DNA of 8,908 bases from contig JAHJNP010000009.1 in the NCBI GenBank assembly GCA_018820745.1, positions 1 to 8,908 on the forward strand. Direction: 5' to 3'. How positions within the stretch are numbered: the first letter of the stretch is position 1; each line of letters starts with the position of its first letter. Below are positions 1 through 7,102 of this stretch, piece after piece. The DNA comes from Gammaproteobacteria bacterium. GTDB lineage: Bacteria; Pseudomonadota; Gammaproteobacteria; Burkholderiales; Thiobacillaceae. The translations under genes were made by a program, and so were the position numbers. The notes below the pieces were generated by a model. The model ran no database searches and had not been told where the DNA came from. It worked only from the letters and a program-made list of their open reading frames with translations.

Positions 1-75
1 GCCGAGCTCGACCCGCAGCCGCTGGACGCGCAATCCAGCCGCGCCAACGTGCCGGGAGTGCACCATGCAAATTAA
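1..75 (+). CDS. C-terminal end of an upstream gene, probably the catalytic M16 peptidase partner (partial)
   Basis: Frame 1 is open from the window edge to a TAA at 73-75 and encodes the last 24 residues of a protein, ending PGVHHAN. The tail is rich in Pro, Ala and Asp, as loose C-termini of periplasmic M16 peptidases often are. The next gene is an M16 protein without a zinc site, and such proteins are normally encoded directly after an HxxEH-bearing partner, so the upstream gene is probably that partner. The stop overlaps the next start by 11 bp, which suggests coupled translation. The fragment has no diagnostic motif, and the frame of the downstream gene is also open to the edge, so the assignment rests on context. 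Confidence 0.5.
   Translation, partial: AELDPQPLDAQSSRANVPGVHHAN
54..58 (+). promoter_or_regulatory. Ribosome binding site of the M16 gene
   Basis: GGGAG lies six bases before the ATG at 65. A second in-frame ATG at 95 would also leave a signal peptide, but it is preceded by AT-rich sequence with no purine-rich site. This favours the start at 65. Confidence 0.6.
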
Positions 76-1402
76 ATCCCTGACAATCAAAACCATGTTG
101 ATCAAGCTCTTCCTTGTTGCCCTCTTGCTGGGTCTGCCGTTGTCGGCGCAGGCTGCGCTCGCCATCCAGCACTGGCAAACGCCGCAGGGCGCGCGGGTGT
201 TCTTTGTCGAAAGTCACGAGTTGCCGATGCTCGATGTCGCGGTGGATTTTCCGGCCGGCAGCGCCCGCGATCCCGCCGGCAAGGCTGGCCTCGCCCGGCT
301 GACCCACGGCCTGCTCGACCAGGGCGCGGGCGGCCTCTCCGACACCGCCATCGCCCATCGCCTGGCCGATGTGGGCGCGGTGCTGTCGGGACGCTTCGAC
401 CGCGACCGCGCCGGGGTGATGTTGCGCACCCTGTCGTCTGCCGCCGAAAAGGACAAGTCGCTCGATATTCTCGCGCGCGTGCTGCAGCGCCCCGACTTTC
501 CACAGGCAGTGGTCAAGCGCGAAAAGCAGCGCCAGATCTCGTCGATCCGCGAAGACGAGGCCGATCCCGGCAATGTCGCCAGCAAGGCGTTTTACCATGC
601 GCTGTATGGCAGCCATCCCTATGCGCACGATGAAGCGGGGGAGCCGGCTGCCATCGCGCGGCTGACGCGTGGCGACCTGCAGGCGTTTTATCGTGCGCAT
701 TACAGTGCGCCCAACGTGGTGGTTTCACTGATGGGCGACGTCACGCGCGCCGAGGCCGAAGCCATCGCGGTTCGTCTGACGGACGGCTTGTCGCGGACGG
801 CGGCGCTGCCGGCGCTGCCGGCGCCTGTGCCGGCTGCGGCCTCCGACACGCGCATCGCGCATCCATCCAGCCAAAGCCACGTGCTGATGGGGGCGCTGGG
901 GATGGCGCGCAACGATCCCGATTTCTTTCCGTTGTTCGTCGGCAACTACGTACTGGGCGGCGGCGGCTTCGACTCGCGGCTGCTGCGCGAGGTGCGCGAC
1001 AAGCGCGGCTACGCCTACAGCGCCTACAGCTATTTCCTGCCGCTGATGGAGGCGGGACCGTTCCAGCTGGGCCTGCAGACCAAGCTCGAGCAGACCGACG
1101 ACGCCTTGAAGGTGGCGCAGGCAACGCTGCGGCAGTTCATTGCCGACGGCCCCTCGGAAGCCGAGCTCACCCAGGCCAAATCCAACCTCACCGGCGGCTT
1201 CCCGCTGCGCATCGACAGCAATCGGAAAATCCTCGATTACCTGTCGCTGATCGGCTTCTACAACCTGCCGCTGGATTATCTGGAGACCTGGGTCGACCGG
1301 GTGGAGGCGGTTGACGTGGCAACGGTGAAACAGGCGTTTGCCCGCCGCATCGATCCCGACAGGCTGGTGACCGTGGTGGTGGGGGCGGGCCATGCTCGCT
1401 AA
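65..1402 (+). CDS. Periplasmic M16 (pitrilysin/insulinase-type) peptidase-like protein, non-catalytic subunit
   Basis: The 445-residue protein begins with a signal peptide: basic residues, a hydrophobic core at about 15-26, and likely cleavage after AQA at residue 30. It therefore probably acts in the periplasm. Two M16-type halves (about 32-245 and 260-440) are joined by an Ala/Pro-rich linker at 246-257. In M16B enzymes the zinc motif HxxEH follows a Gly-Leu-Ala. Here the matching stretch is GLARLTHGLLDQG (75-87), which puts Arg78, His81 and Gly82 where the His, Glu and His ligands should be, so it should not bind zinc. The second half keeps a conserved glycine-rich stretch (298-302) and LLREVRDKRGYAYSAYS (306-322), the region holding the Arg/Tyr pair that the non-catalytic subunit supplies in heterodimeric M16B proteases. 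The inference is that it pairs with the product of the overlapping upstream gene. The start at 65 has a good ribosome binding site, and the end overlaps rsmD by 11 bp. The physiological substrate is unknown. Confidence 0.88.
   Translation: MQIKSLTIKTMLIKLFLVALLLGLPLSAQAALAIQHWQTPQGARVFFVESHELPMLDVAVDFPAGSARDPAGKAGLARLTHGLLDQGAGGLSDTAIAHRLADVGAVLSGRFDRDRAGVMLRTLSSAAEKDKSLDILARVLQRPDFPQAVVKREKQRQISSIREDEADPGNVASKAFYHALYGSHPYAHDEAGEPAAIARLTRGDLQAFYRAHYSAPNVVVSLMGDVTRAEAEAIAVRLTDGLSRTAALPALPAPVPAAASDTRIAHPSSQSHVLMGALGMARNDPDFFPLFVGNYVLGGGGFDSRLLREVRDKRGYAYSAYSYFLPLMEAGPFQLGLQTKLEQTDDALKVAQATLRQFIADGPSEAELTQAKSNLTGGFPLRIDSNRKILDYLSLIGFYNLPLDYLETWVDRVEAVDVATVKQAFARRIDPDRLVTVVVGAGHAR
806..823 (+). 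repeat. Short 9-bp tandem repeat in the M16 interdomain linker
   Basis: CTGCCGGCG occurs twice in direct succession (806-814, 815-823), followed by degenerate GC-rich sequence to about 840. It encodes the Leu-Pro-Ala repeats of the Ala/Pro-rich linker between the two M16 halves. Because the unit is a multiple of three, copy-number change would lengthen or shorten the linker without a frameshift. With only two copies it may simply reflect the linker's composition. Confidence 0.45.
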
Positions 1403-1967
1403 GTGCGCGGCACCCGGGCGGGCGCACGGCGCGGCCAACCGCGTGCGCATCATCGGCGGGCACTATCGACGCCGCCTGCTCGACTTTCCCGACAGCGCCG
1501 GCCTGCGTCCCACGCCCGACCGCGTGCGCGAGACGCTGTTCAACTGGCTGGGTCAGGATCTGCCGGGCTGGTCCTGCCTGGACCTGTTCGCCGGCAGCGG
1601 CGCGCTCGGCTTCGAGGCCGCCTCGCGCGGCGCGGAGCGCGTCATCATGATCGAGCGCGATCTCAAGGCAATTAGCGCGCTGGAAAAAAACCGTGACGTG
1701 CTCGGGGCAACCCAGGTCGACGTCCGTCGTGCCGACGCGCTGACCTGGCTGGACAACAGCCGCGACACCTTCGACCTGATTTTTGTCGATCCGCCGTTCG
1801 ACAGCGGGCTGGCCGCGACGGTGCTCGCCGACCTGGCTCGTCATCTCAAGACAGGTGGTCAGGCGTACATCGAACAGGCTGCGCCGGTGATCGCGCCGGC
1901 GGGGCTTGTCATCCACCGCAGCGGGCGCGCGGGGCGCTCGCATTTTGCTCTGCTGATCAAGGAATAA
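1392..1967 (+). CDS. rsmD: 16S rRNA (guanine(966)-N(2))-methyltransferase RsmD
   Basis: This 191-residue cytoplasmic enzyme belongs to the RsmD family, which methylates N2 of G966 in 16S rRNA during 30S assembly using S-adenosylmethionine. The family signature is clear: NRVRIIGG (16-23), then GLRPTPDRVRETLFNWL (37-53). The SAM-binding loop is DLFAGSGALG (64-73), followed by an acidic residue at the end of the next strand (Glu89, in MIERD). The N2-methyltransferase catalytic motif DPPF is at 133-136. The length is close to the roughly 190-200 residues usual for the family. The ATG at 1392 lies inside the end of the M16 gene (11-bp overlap) and follows a G-rich stretch (about 1380-1389) that can serve as ribosome binding site. 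The first 15 residues are poorly conserved in character, so a GTG at 1443 is a possible but less likely start. coaD follows after 6 bp, a common rsmD-coaD pairing in bacteria. Confidence 0.95.
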   Translation: MLAKCAAPGRAHGAANRVRIIGGHYRRRLLDFPDSAGLRPTPDRVRETLFNWLGQDLPGWSCLDLFAGSGALGFEAASRGAERVIMIERDLKAISALEKNRDVLGATQVDVRRADALTWLDNSRDTFDLIFVDPPFDSGLAATVLADLARHLKTGGQAYIEQAAPVIAPAGLVIHRSGRAGRSHFALLIKE

Positions 1968-2726
<759 letters not shown>

Positions 2727-2727
2727 T

Positions 2728-4704
2728 TCAGGCCATTTTGGCCAGTCGCGCCTCCGTCAGGTCGCCGGACAGGGCATCGACGATGCGCGCGTTGATGCGC
2801 GCCAGCTGATCCAGCTGATCGCCCGCGGTCCCGGTTGACGCCTCGAGTTCGGCGATACGGTCATCCAGCGTTTCGGTCGCGGCATGGATGCGGCTGACGC
2901 TTTCCAGGCGGCGCTTCAACTGGACCTTGTGTTCGCGAACCTGGGTTTCCATCGGCGCGATCAGCGCCTTCAGCCAGGATTCGGTTTCGCTGTTGGCGAG
3001 TTCGAACACCTGCACCACCTTGCTGGCCAGCGTCTCGAAAAAACGCGCGGTCAGCTGGTGCTGGCCCACGGTCAGCATCTTGAATACCGTATTGAAGCGC
3101 TCGTCGAAAATGCGCTCCAGCCGCGCCATCTCCTTGCGGTATTTGCGCAGGCTGTGATCCGGCGGGTTGACCGCCGCCAGCCCATGCTCGTCGCTGAATT
3201 TCTGGTACATCGCCGTCATCATCTCGCGTATTTCCAGTGTTATCGCAGACGAAGCCTTCAAGTTGCCGTCAATTTCACGGAAGAAGCGTCCCATAGCCTC
3301 GCGCAGCCCCACGCTGAAATGGCTTTTTTCCATCGCCTTCCGGGTCCGGCGCACCTCGCCGCGCAATGTCTGCATGCCCAGCCGCTGGCGAAGCGTGTCG
3401 ACCTGTGAAGCGAATACGTTGCGCAGCGCATTGAACTGCTCCAAGCCGCGCTCGAACTGCTGCTTGTCCTCGTTGGCTTTGATCATCATGTGCTGGATGA
3501 CGTCGCGATTCTTGCCGCGCAGCCCTTCCAGTTCGTCGACCTGATCCTGGAGGGTGGCGAGCCGGGTTTCCAGCAATTCGGTGGTCTTGATGACCACATC
3601 TTCCACGCTGGCTTGGGCCGATTCGCTGACCAGCGCCTGCTTGCAGGGAATCAGTTCCTGGGTCAGCGCGGCTTCCAGTTCGGGCAGGCGGCTTCTCGCC
3701 AGCAGGGCGGGGTCGTTCTTCACCTTGGCGACGAGCGCTTTCTGCGCCGACACTGGGTAGACCTGGCTGGCGGGCAGGTCGAGCAAGGCCGCGCTGCCGG
3801 CAACCTGCCTGGCGATTTCGGCATCGATTTCAGCCGGTGTCTTGAGTTCGTCCCACAGGCCGTCGATCTTGTTCAGCACCACCAGTCGCGCCCGGCTGGC
3901 CCCCTGCACCGGGGCGATGTATTGACGCCAGATTTCGATGTCCGACTTGGTGACGCCGGTGTCGGCGGCGAGCAGGAACAGCACGGCATGCGCGCTGGGC
4001 AGCATGTTGAGCGTGAGTTCCGGCTCGGTGCCGATGGCATTCAGCCCCGGGGTGTCGAGGATGACCAGTCCCTGCTTCAGCAGCGGATGCGGAAAGTTGA
4101 TCAGCGCATGGCGCCAGCGCGGAATCGTGATGCAGCCGTCACGTTCCAGGCTGCGCGCGGTTTCCTCGTCATTCGGATTGATCAGGCCGTAGGCCTCGGC
4201 AGTGGCGGCGTCGACCTGCATGGTGTCGGCCAGCCGCATCAGGATTGCGCTCATCTCGTCAGCGGAATCGAGGTTGAGCGGGAATTCGCTCCACGCGTCG
4301 GCATCGTGCTTGAGGTCGGCAATGCTGCCTTCGCGGGTCTTGGTTTCGATCGGCAGCAGGCGCAGCGAGGGGCGCCGGGTGGGGGTGTAAGACAGCTCGG
4401 TGGGGCACATGGTGGTGCGGCCGGCGGAGGACGGCAGCACGCGCTGCCGGTAGTCCGAGAAGAAAATCGCGTTGATCAGTTCGGACTTGCCGCGCGAAAA
4501 CTCGGCGACAAAGGCCACGTTCAGCGTGTCTTCCTGCAGCCGCCCCAGCAGCTGGTTCAGCCGCATCTCGGATTCGGCGTCGCCCAGTTCCTGCATGTTG
4601 AGCCAGTCGCGCAGGGCCTCGACACGCACGTACACGGCGTCGCGCCAGGCACTGTAATGCTCGAATTCGTCAACCAGGGTCGCAGGTTTCATGAGGCCAT
4701 CCAT
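2728..4704 (-). CDS. Bacterial dynamin-like GTPase
   Basis: A 658-residue protein with an N-terminal dynamin-type GTPase domain and a long helical C-terminal part. The G1 P-loop is AEFSRGKS (67-74), an AxxxxGKS variant of the usual GxxxxGKS. G2 is the Thr pair 97-98, G3 is DTPGL (217-221), G4 is NKID (278-281), and G5 is probably SAQK (319-322). About 120 residues separate G2 from G3, a long insertion. From about 365 to the end it is charged and heptad-like, consistent with the helical bundles of dynamins; I see no transmembrane segment. Dynamin-like proteins hydrolyse GTP while assembling on membranes, remodelling or protecting them. The role of this one is unknown. The start is uncertain: ATG 4692 (MKPATLV) has GGA at ideal spacing, whereas ATG 4704 has none. 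mutM lies 63 bp upstream on the same strand. Confidence 0.88.
   Translation of the reverse strand: MDGLMKPATLVDEFEHYSAWRDAVYVRVEALRDWLNMQELGDAESEMRLNQLLGRLQEDTLNVAFVAEFSRGKSELINAIFFSDYRQRVLPSSAGRTTMCPTELSYTPTRRPSLRLLPIETKTREGSIADLKHDADAWSEFPLNLDSADEMSAILMRLADTMQVDAATAEAYGLINPNDEETARSLERDGCITIPRWRHALINFPHPLLKQGLVILDTPGLNAIGTEPELTLNMLPSAHAVLFLLAADTGVTKSDIEIWRQYIAPVQGASRARLVVLNKIDGLWDELKTPAEIDAEIARQVAGSAALLDLPASQVYPVSAQKALVAKVKNDPALLARSRLPELEAALTQELIPCKQALVSESAQASVEDVVIKTTELLETRLATLQDQVDELEGLRGKNRDVIQHMMIKANEDKQQFERGLEQFNALRNVFASQVDTLRQRLGMQTLRGEVRRTRKAMEKSHFSVGLREAMGRFFREIDGNLKASSAITLEIREMMTAMYQKFSDEHGLAAVNPPDHSLRKYRKEMARLERIFDERFNTVFKMLTVGQHQLTARFFETLASKVVQVFELANSETESWLKALIAPMETQVREHKVQLKRRLESVSRIHAATETLDDRIAELEASTGTAGDQLDQLARINARIVDALSGDLTEARLAKMA
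4700..4702 (-). promoter_or_regulatory. Possible ribosome binding site for an internal start of the dynamin-like gene
   Basis: On the minus strand GGA (4702-4700, part of GGATGG) is seven bases before the ATG at 4692. No purine-rich site precedes the ATG at 4704. If this site is used, the protein begins MKPATLV and is four residues shorter. The match is only three to four bases. Confidence 0.3.
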
Positions 4705-4714
4705 CAGATAAATC

Positions 4715-4743
4715 GCTGTAATTTAACGGCATCTTAATGACAA
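4715..4743 (-). promoter_or_regulatory. Weak candidate promoter of the dynamin-like gene
   Basis: In the AT-rich 63-bp gap between mutM and the dynamin-like gene, the minus strand carries TTGTCA (4743-4738; five of six matches to a sigma-70 -35 box). Seventeen bases later it carries TACAGC (4720-4715; only three of six for a -10 box). The gap contains no terminator-like hairpin after mutM, so read-through from mutM is equally possible. Confidence 0.22.
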
Positions 4744-4767
4744 ACTTGATTCGGTGGCAGGACTGCA

Positions 4768-5580
4768 TCAGCGTTGGCAGGTCGGGCAGTAAAAACTCGC
4801 GCGCTGCCCCTGCACGATGCGCCGGATCGGCGTGGCGCAGGTTTTGCAGGGCAGGCCGGCGCGGTCGTACACCCGCGTCTGCAGCTGGAAGTAGCCCAGT
4901 TCGCCGCTGCTTGCGACGTAATCGCGCAGCGAGCTGCCGCCGGCGGCAATCGCCGCCGTCAACACCTGCCTGATGGCCGCCGCCAGCCGGGCGCAGGCCG
5001 GGCGGCTGAGGCGGCGGGCAGCGGTGGTGGGGCGGATGCCGGCATGGAACAGCGACTCGGAGGCGTAGATGTTGCCGACGCCGACCACCACCTGCGCATC
5101 CATGATGACCTGCTTGATCGCGGCGCTGCGGCGCTGGCACTGCGCGTGGAGCCAGGCCGCATCGAACGCCGGCGTCAGCGGCTCCGGCCCGAGGTGCGCC
5201 AGCAGCGGGTGCCGTGCCACGTCGTCGGTCCACAGCACCGCGCCGAAGCGGCGCGGGTCGCGCAGCCGCAGCGTGGTGCCGTCGTCGAACAGCCAGTCGA
5301 CATGGTCGTGCAGGGCGGCCGGCTCGTCGGGCCCGGCAAAGCGCAGGCTGCCCGACATGCCCAGATGCACGATCTGCGTGACGGGGCCGAAATCGAACAG
5401 CAGATATTTTCCGCGCCGGGCGAGTGAATTCAGCCTCAGTCCGGCCAGCCGGGCTTCCAGATCGTCAGGCACCGGCCAGCGCAGGCGCGGGTTGCGCACC
5501 ACAATGCGCCTGAGCGCGCGGCCCTGCAGGCGCGGCAACAGGCCCTGGCGGGTGGTTTCGACTTCAGGTAATTCGGGCAT
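4768..5580 (-). CDS. mutM: Formamidopyrimidine-DNA glycosylase (Fpg)
   Basis: MutM removes oxidised purines such as 8-oxoguanine and formamidopyrimidines from DNA and cleaves the abasic site, starting base excision repair. The catalytic nucleophile is the N-terminal proline exposed after Met removal, so the protein must begin MPELPEVE at 5580. An upstream in-frame ATG (5616) would add 12 residues and bury it. From 5580 the length is 270 residues, the family norm. Visible motifs are Pro2-Glu3, Lys58 (RRGK), HLGMSG (72-77), DPRRFG (108-113), and the helix-two-turn-helix core GVGNIYASE (167-175). The C-terminal zinc finger has Cys245, Cys248, Cys265 and Cys268, with Arg260 in its hairpin as the expected phosphate contact. 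All key residues are present. The gene diverges from the efflux operon and precedes the dynamin-like gene by 63 bp. A weak GAAG lies eight bases before the start. Confidence 0.97.
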   Translation of the reverse strand: MPELPEVETTRQGLLPRLQGRALRRIVVRNPRLRWPVPDDLEARLAGLRLNSLARRGKYLLFDFGPVTQIVHLGMSGSLRFAGPDEPAALHDHVDWLFDDGTTLRLRDPRRFGAVLWTDDVARHPLLAHLGPEPLTPAFDAAWLHAQCQRRSAAIKQVIMDAQVVVGVGNIYASESLFHAGIRPTTAARRLSRPACARLAAAIRQVLTAAIAAGGSSLRDYVASSGELGYFQLQTRVYDRAGLPCKTCATPIRRIVQGQRASFYCPTCQR

Positions 5581-5611
5581 GGGGCGGGCTTCGATCAAAG
5601 GAGAAATCGGC

Positions 5612-5630
5612 GCCACGCATGGCGCGTGGC
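5612..5630. repeat. Perfect 7-bp inverted repeat upstream of mutM
   Basis: GCCACGC (5612-5618) and GCGTGGC (5624-5630) are perfect complements around a 5-base loop, ATGGC. In the mutM direction it lies 32-50 bases before the start codon, so it could fold in the mutM leader or act as an operator. No run of T follows it on the mutM strand. Confidence 0.5.
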
Positions 5631-5641
5631 ACTATTTTGCG

Positions 5642-5653
5642 CCCGCAAGCGGG
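5642..5653. repeat. Short GC-rich inverted repeat in the divergent region
   Basis: CCCGC (5642-5646) and GCGGG (5649-5653) flank two adenines. It sits 11 bases from the larger inverted repeat, and the two together could form stacked hairpins or two protein sites. In GC-rich DNA a 5-bp palindrome can easily arise by chance. Confidence 0.35.
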
Positions 5654-5688
5654 AACCGAACCGATACACTGCGATTCTATATACCGCA

Positions 5689-5703
5689 CTTCAACCCCTG
5701 AAG
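5689..5703. repeat. CTTCA-N5-TGAAG dyad before the efflux operon
   Basis: CTTCA (5689-5693) and TGAAG (5699-5703) form a dyad with a 5-base spacer. It lies just downstream of the TATATA patch and ends 22 bases before the ATG of the TolC-family gene. The position would suit a repressor site or a leader hairpin, but the arms are short and no regulator gene is in the window. Confidence 0.3.
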
Positions 5704-5725
5704 CCTTTCCGATCCAATTTTGAAC

Positions 5726-7102
5726 ATGCGATTTTCTTTGCTGCTGGTGATGCTGTTCAGCAGCGTGGCTTCGGCCGCGGATCCTTTCAGGGTGCTAGGG
5801 CGCACGCTGCCGTCACCGGCAGCCGGGTTGCGCCCCGCAACCGCCTGCGAGGCGACGACCGTTGCCGGTACGCTCACGCTGGCGCGCGCGGTCGAGCGCG
5901 CGCTGTGCGCCAATCCCGCCACCCGCAGCGCCTGGCTCACGGCACGGCTGCGCGCCGCCGAACTTGGACAGGCGCAAAGCGCATACCTGCCCGATATTTC
6001 GATCAGCAGCCGTCTGGCGCGCAATGGCGACGATGCGCTGCCGGAAGATAGCAGCGCCTGGCAATTCGGGCTGGATGCACAGTATCTGCTGTTTGACTTC
6101 GGCGGGCGCGCCGCGCGAAGCGATGCCGCAGAGGCGCTGCTGGCCGCTGCGCGCGCCAGCCACGATGCGAGCGTGCGCCTGCTGTATCTGCAAACCGTCA
6201 CCGCCTATTTCAACCTGCTGACGGCACAGGGCGCTGTCGCCGCCGCCCGCGAAACCGAGGCGTCCGCGCTGGAAGCGCTAAAAGCCGCTACGGTACGGGT
6301 GGAGGTGGGCACCGCCATCCCGCTGGACCGCCTACAGGCAAAAACCGTGCATACCCAGCGCCAGATCGAACGCATTCGCGCCGAAGGCGAAGCCGAACGG
6401 CTGCGCGGCGAGCTGGCCGCCCTGATGGGGGATGTCAGTCAGGCCGCCTGGACGCTGCAGGACGACGAGGCCGCCTTCAGCCAGCCGCTTGACCTTGATC
6501 GCGCAGTAGAGGCGCTGATCGAAGCCGCGCGCACCCGCCGGCCGGAATTGCGCGCGGCCGAAGCCACGCTGGCCGCGCGCGAGGCCGGCGTGCGCAGCGC
6601 CGAAGCCGATGGCAAACCGCGCCTGTCGGCCTTTTTCGATGCGCGCCGGCAGGACGGCGGCGCACTGGCCGCCACCAGCTCCAGCCTGGGGGTCAGCCTG
6701 ACCATCCCGCTGTTCACCGGTTACCGCAGCAGCTATCAGATCGCCGCCGCACAGACCCAGGCCGAGCTGGCGGCGGCCGAGCGCGACCGCGTCGTCAACC
6801 AGGTGGCGCTGGAGGTGTGGCGCACCTTTTACCGCCTGCGGAGCGAGACCGAGGCGGACAGCCGCAGCGCCGATCTGGTGGAGAGCGCCGCCGCCGCCGA
6901 AAAATTGGCGCTCGGCCGCTACCGGGCCGGGCTCGGCATTCTGCTCGACGTGCTCTCCGCGCAGGCCAACCTGGCACAGGCGCGCCAGGGCCAGCTGCAG
7001 ACCCGGCTCGGCCTGCGGGTGGCGCGGGCCGAGCTGGCGCAGGCCATGGGCGAACTGAGCTGGGACTGGATGGAACGCGTGCAACAGGAAACCATGCAAT
7101 GA
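5726..7102 (+). CDS. TolC-family outer-membrane channel protein of a tripartite efflux system
   Basis: A 458-residue member of the outer membrane efflux protein family. These trimers form a beta-barrel in the outer membrane and a long alpha-helical tunnel across the periplasm, docking onto an adaptor such as MacA. Residues 1-18 are a signal peptide (hydrophobic core LLLVMLF, then SVASAA). The two expected repeats are visible: helical segments rich in Ala, Glu and Arg, with outer-membrane strand regions near AYLPDISIS (86-94) and YLLFDFGG in the first half, and SLTIPLFTGYRSS in the second. The mature protein has just two cysteines, Cys41 and Cys61, near its N-terminus, which could form a disulfide. 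The open frame extends back to a TTG at 5720, but the ATG at 5726 gives a standard signal peptide; no clear ribosome binding site precedes either. The end overlaps macA by four bases (ATGA). Confidence 0.92.
   Translation: MRFSLLLVMLFSSVASAADPFRVLGRTLPSPAAGLRPATACEATTVAGTLTLARAVERALCANPATRSAWLTARLRAAELGQAQSAYLPDISISSRLARNGDDALPEDSSAWQFGLDAQYLLFDFGGRAARSDAAEALLAAARASHDASVRLLYLQTVTAYFNLLTAQGAVAAARETEASALEALKAATVRVEVGTAIPLDRLQAKTVHTQRQIERIRAEGEAERLRGELAALMGDVSQAAWTLQDDEAAFSQPLDLDRAVEALIEAARTRRPELRAAEATLAAREAGVRSAEADGKPRLSAFFDARRQDGGALAATSSSLGVSLTIPLFTGYRSSYQIAAAQTQAELAAAERDRVVNQVALEVWRTFYRLRSETEADSRSADLVESAAAAEKLALGRYRAGLGILLDVLSAQANLAQARQGQLQTRLGLRVARAELAQAMGELSWDWMERVQQETMQ

Larger units (their letters stand above)
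5581..5725. other. Divergent intergenic region between mutM and the efflux operon
   Basis: This 145-bp stretch must carry the upstream signals of mutM (leftward) and of the tolC-macA-macB operon (rightward). It contains three inverted repeats, listed separately, and an AT-rich patch with TATATA at 5678-5683 that could be a -10 element for the rightward operon. No convincing -35 box lies 16-18 bases before it. The TolC-family start has no clear Shine-Dalgarno sequence. I find no small reading frame or RNA gene here. Confidence 0.55.

Noticed and set aside
725..1453. A 242-codon open frame on the - strand opposite the M16 gene
   Set aside because: It is antisense to a well-supported secreted protein, with shadow-like His/Gln/Arg-rich composition and no motif.
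2731..2743. Hairpin GGCCA-TTT-TGGCC just after the ferredoxin stop as a + strand terminator
   Set aside because: The stem is only 5 bp and no T run follows on the + strand. It lies in the last codons of the dynamin-like gene and may be coincidental.
3490..4737. A 415-codon open frame on the + strand opposite the dynamin-like GTPase
   Set aside because: It is fully antisense to a gene with clear GTPase motifs, has no recognisable domain and a biased Gln/Gly/Arg/Val composition. It is the usual shadow frame in GC-rich DNA.
4936..4947. Perfect 12-bp palindrome GCCGCCGGCGGC inside mutM
   Set aside because: It encodes an Ala-Ala-Gly-Gly stretch with GC-ending codons in a conserved protein region, so codon choice in GC-rich DNA explains it.
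6817..7098. N-terminal extension of macA back to an ATG at 6817
   Set aside because: The 94 extra residues overlap the TolC-family gene in another frame, are Arg/Gly-rich, and would put the membrane anchor in mid-protein.
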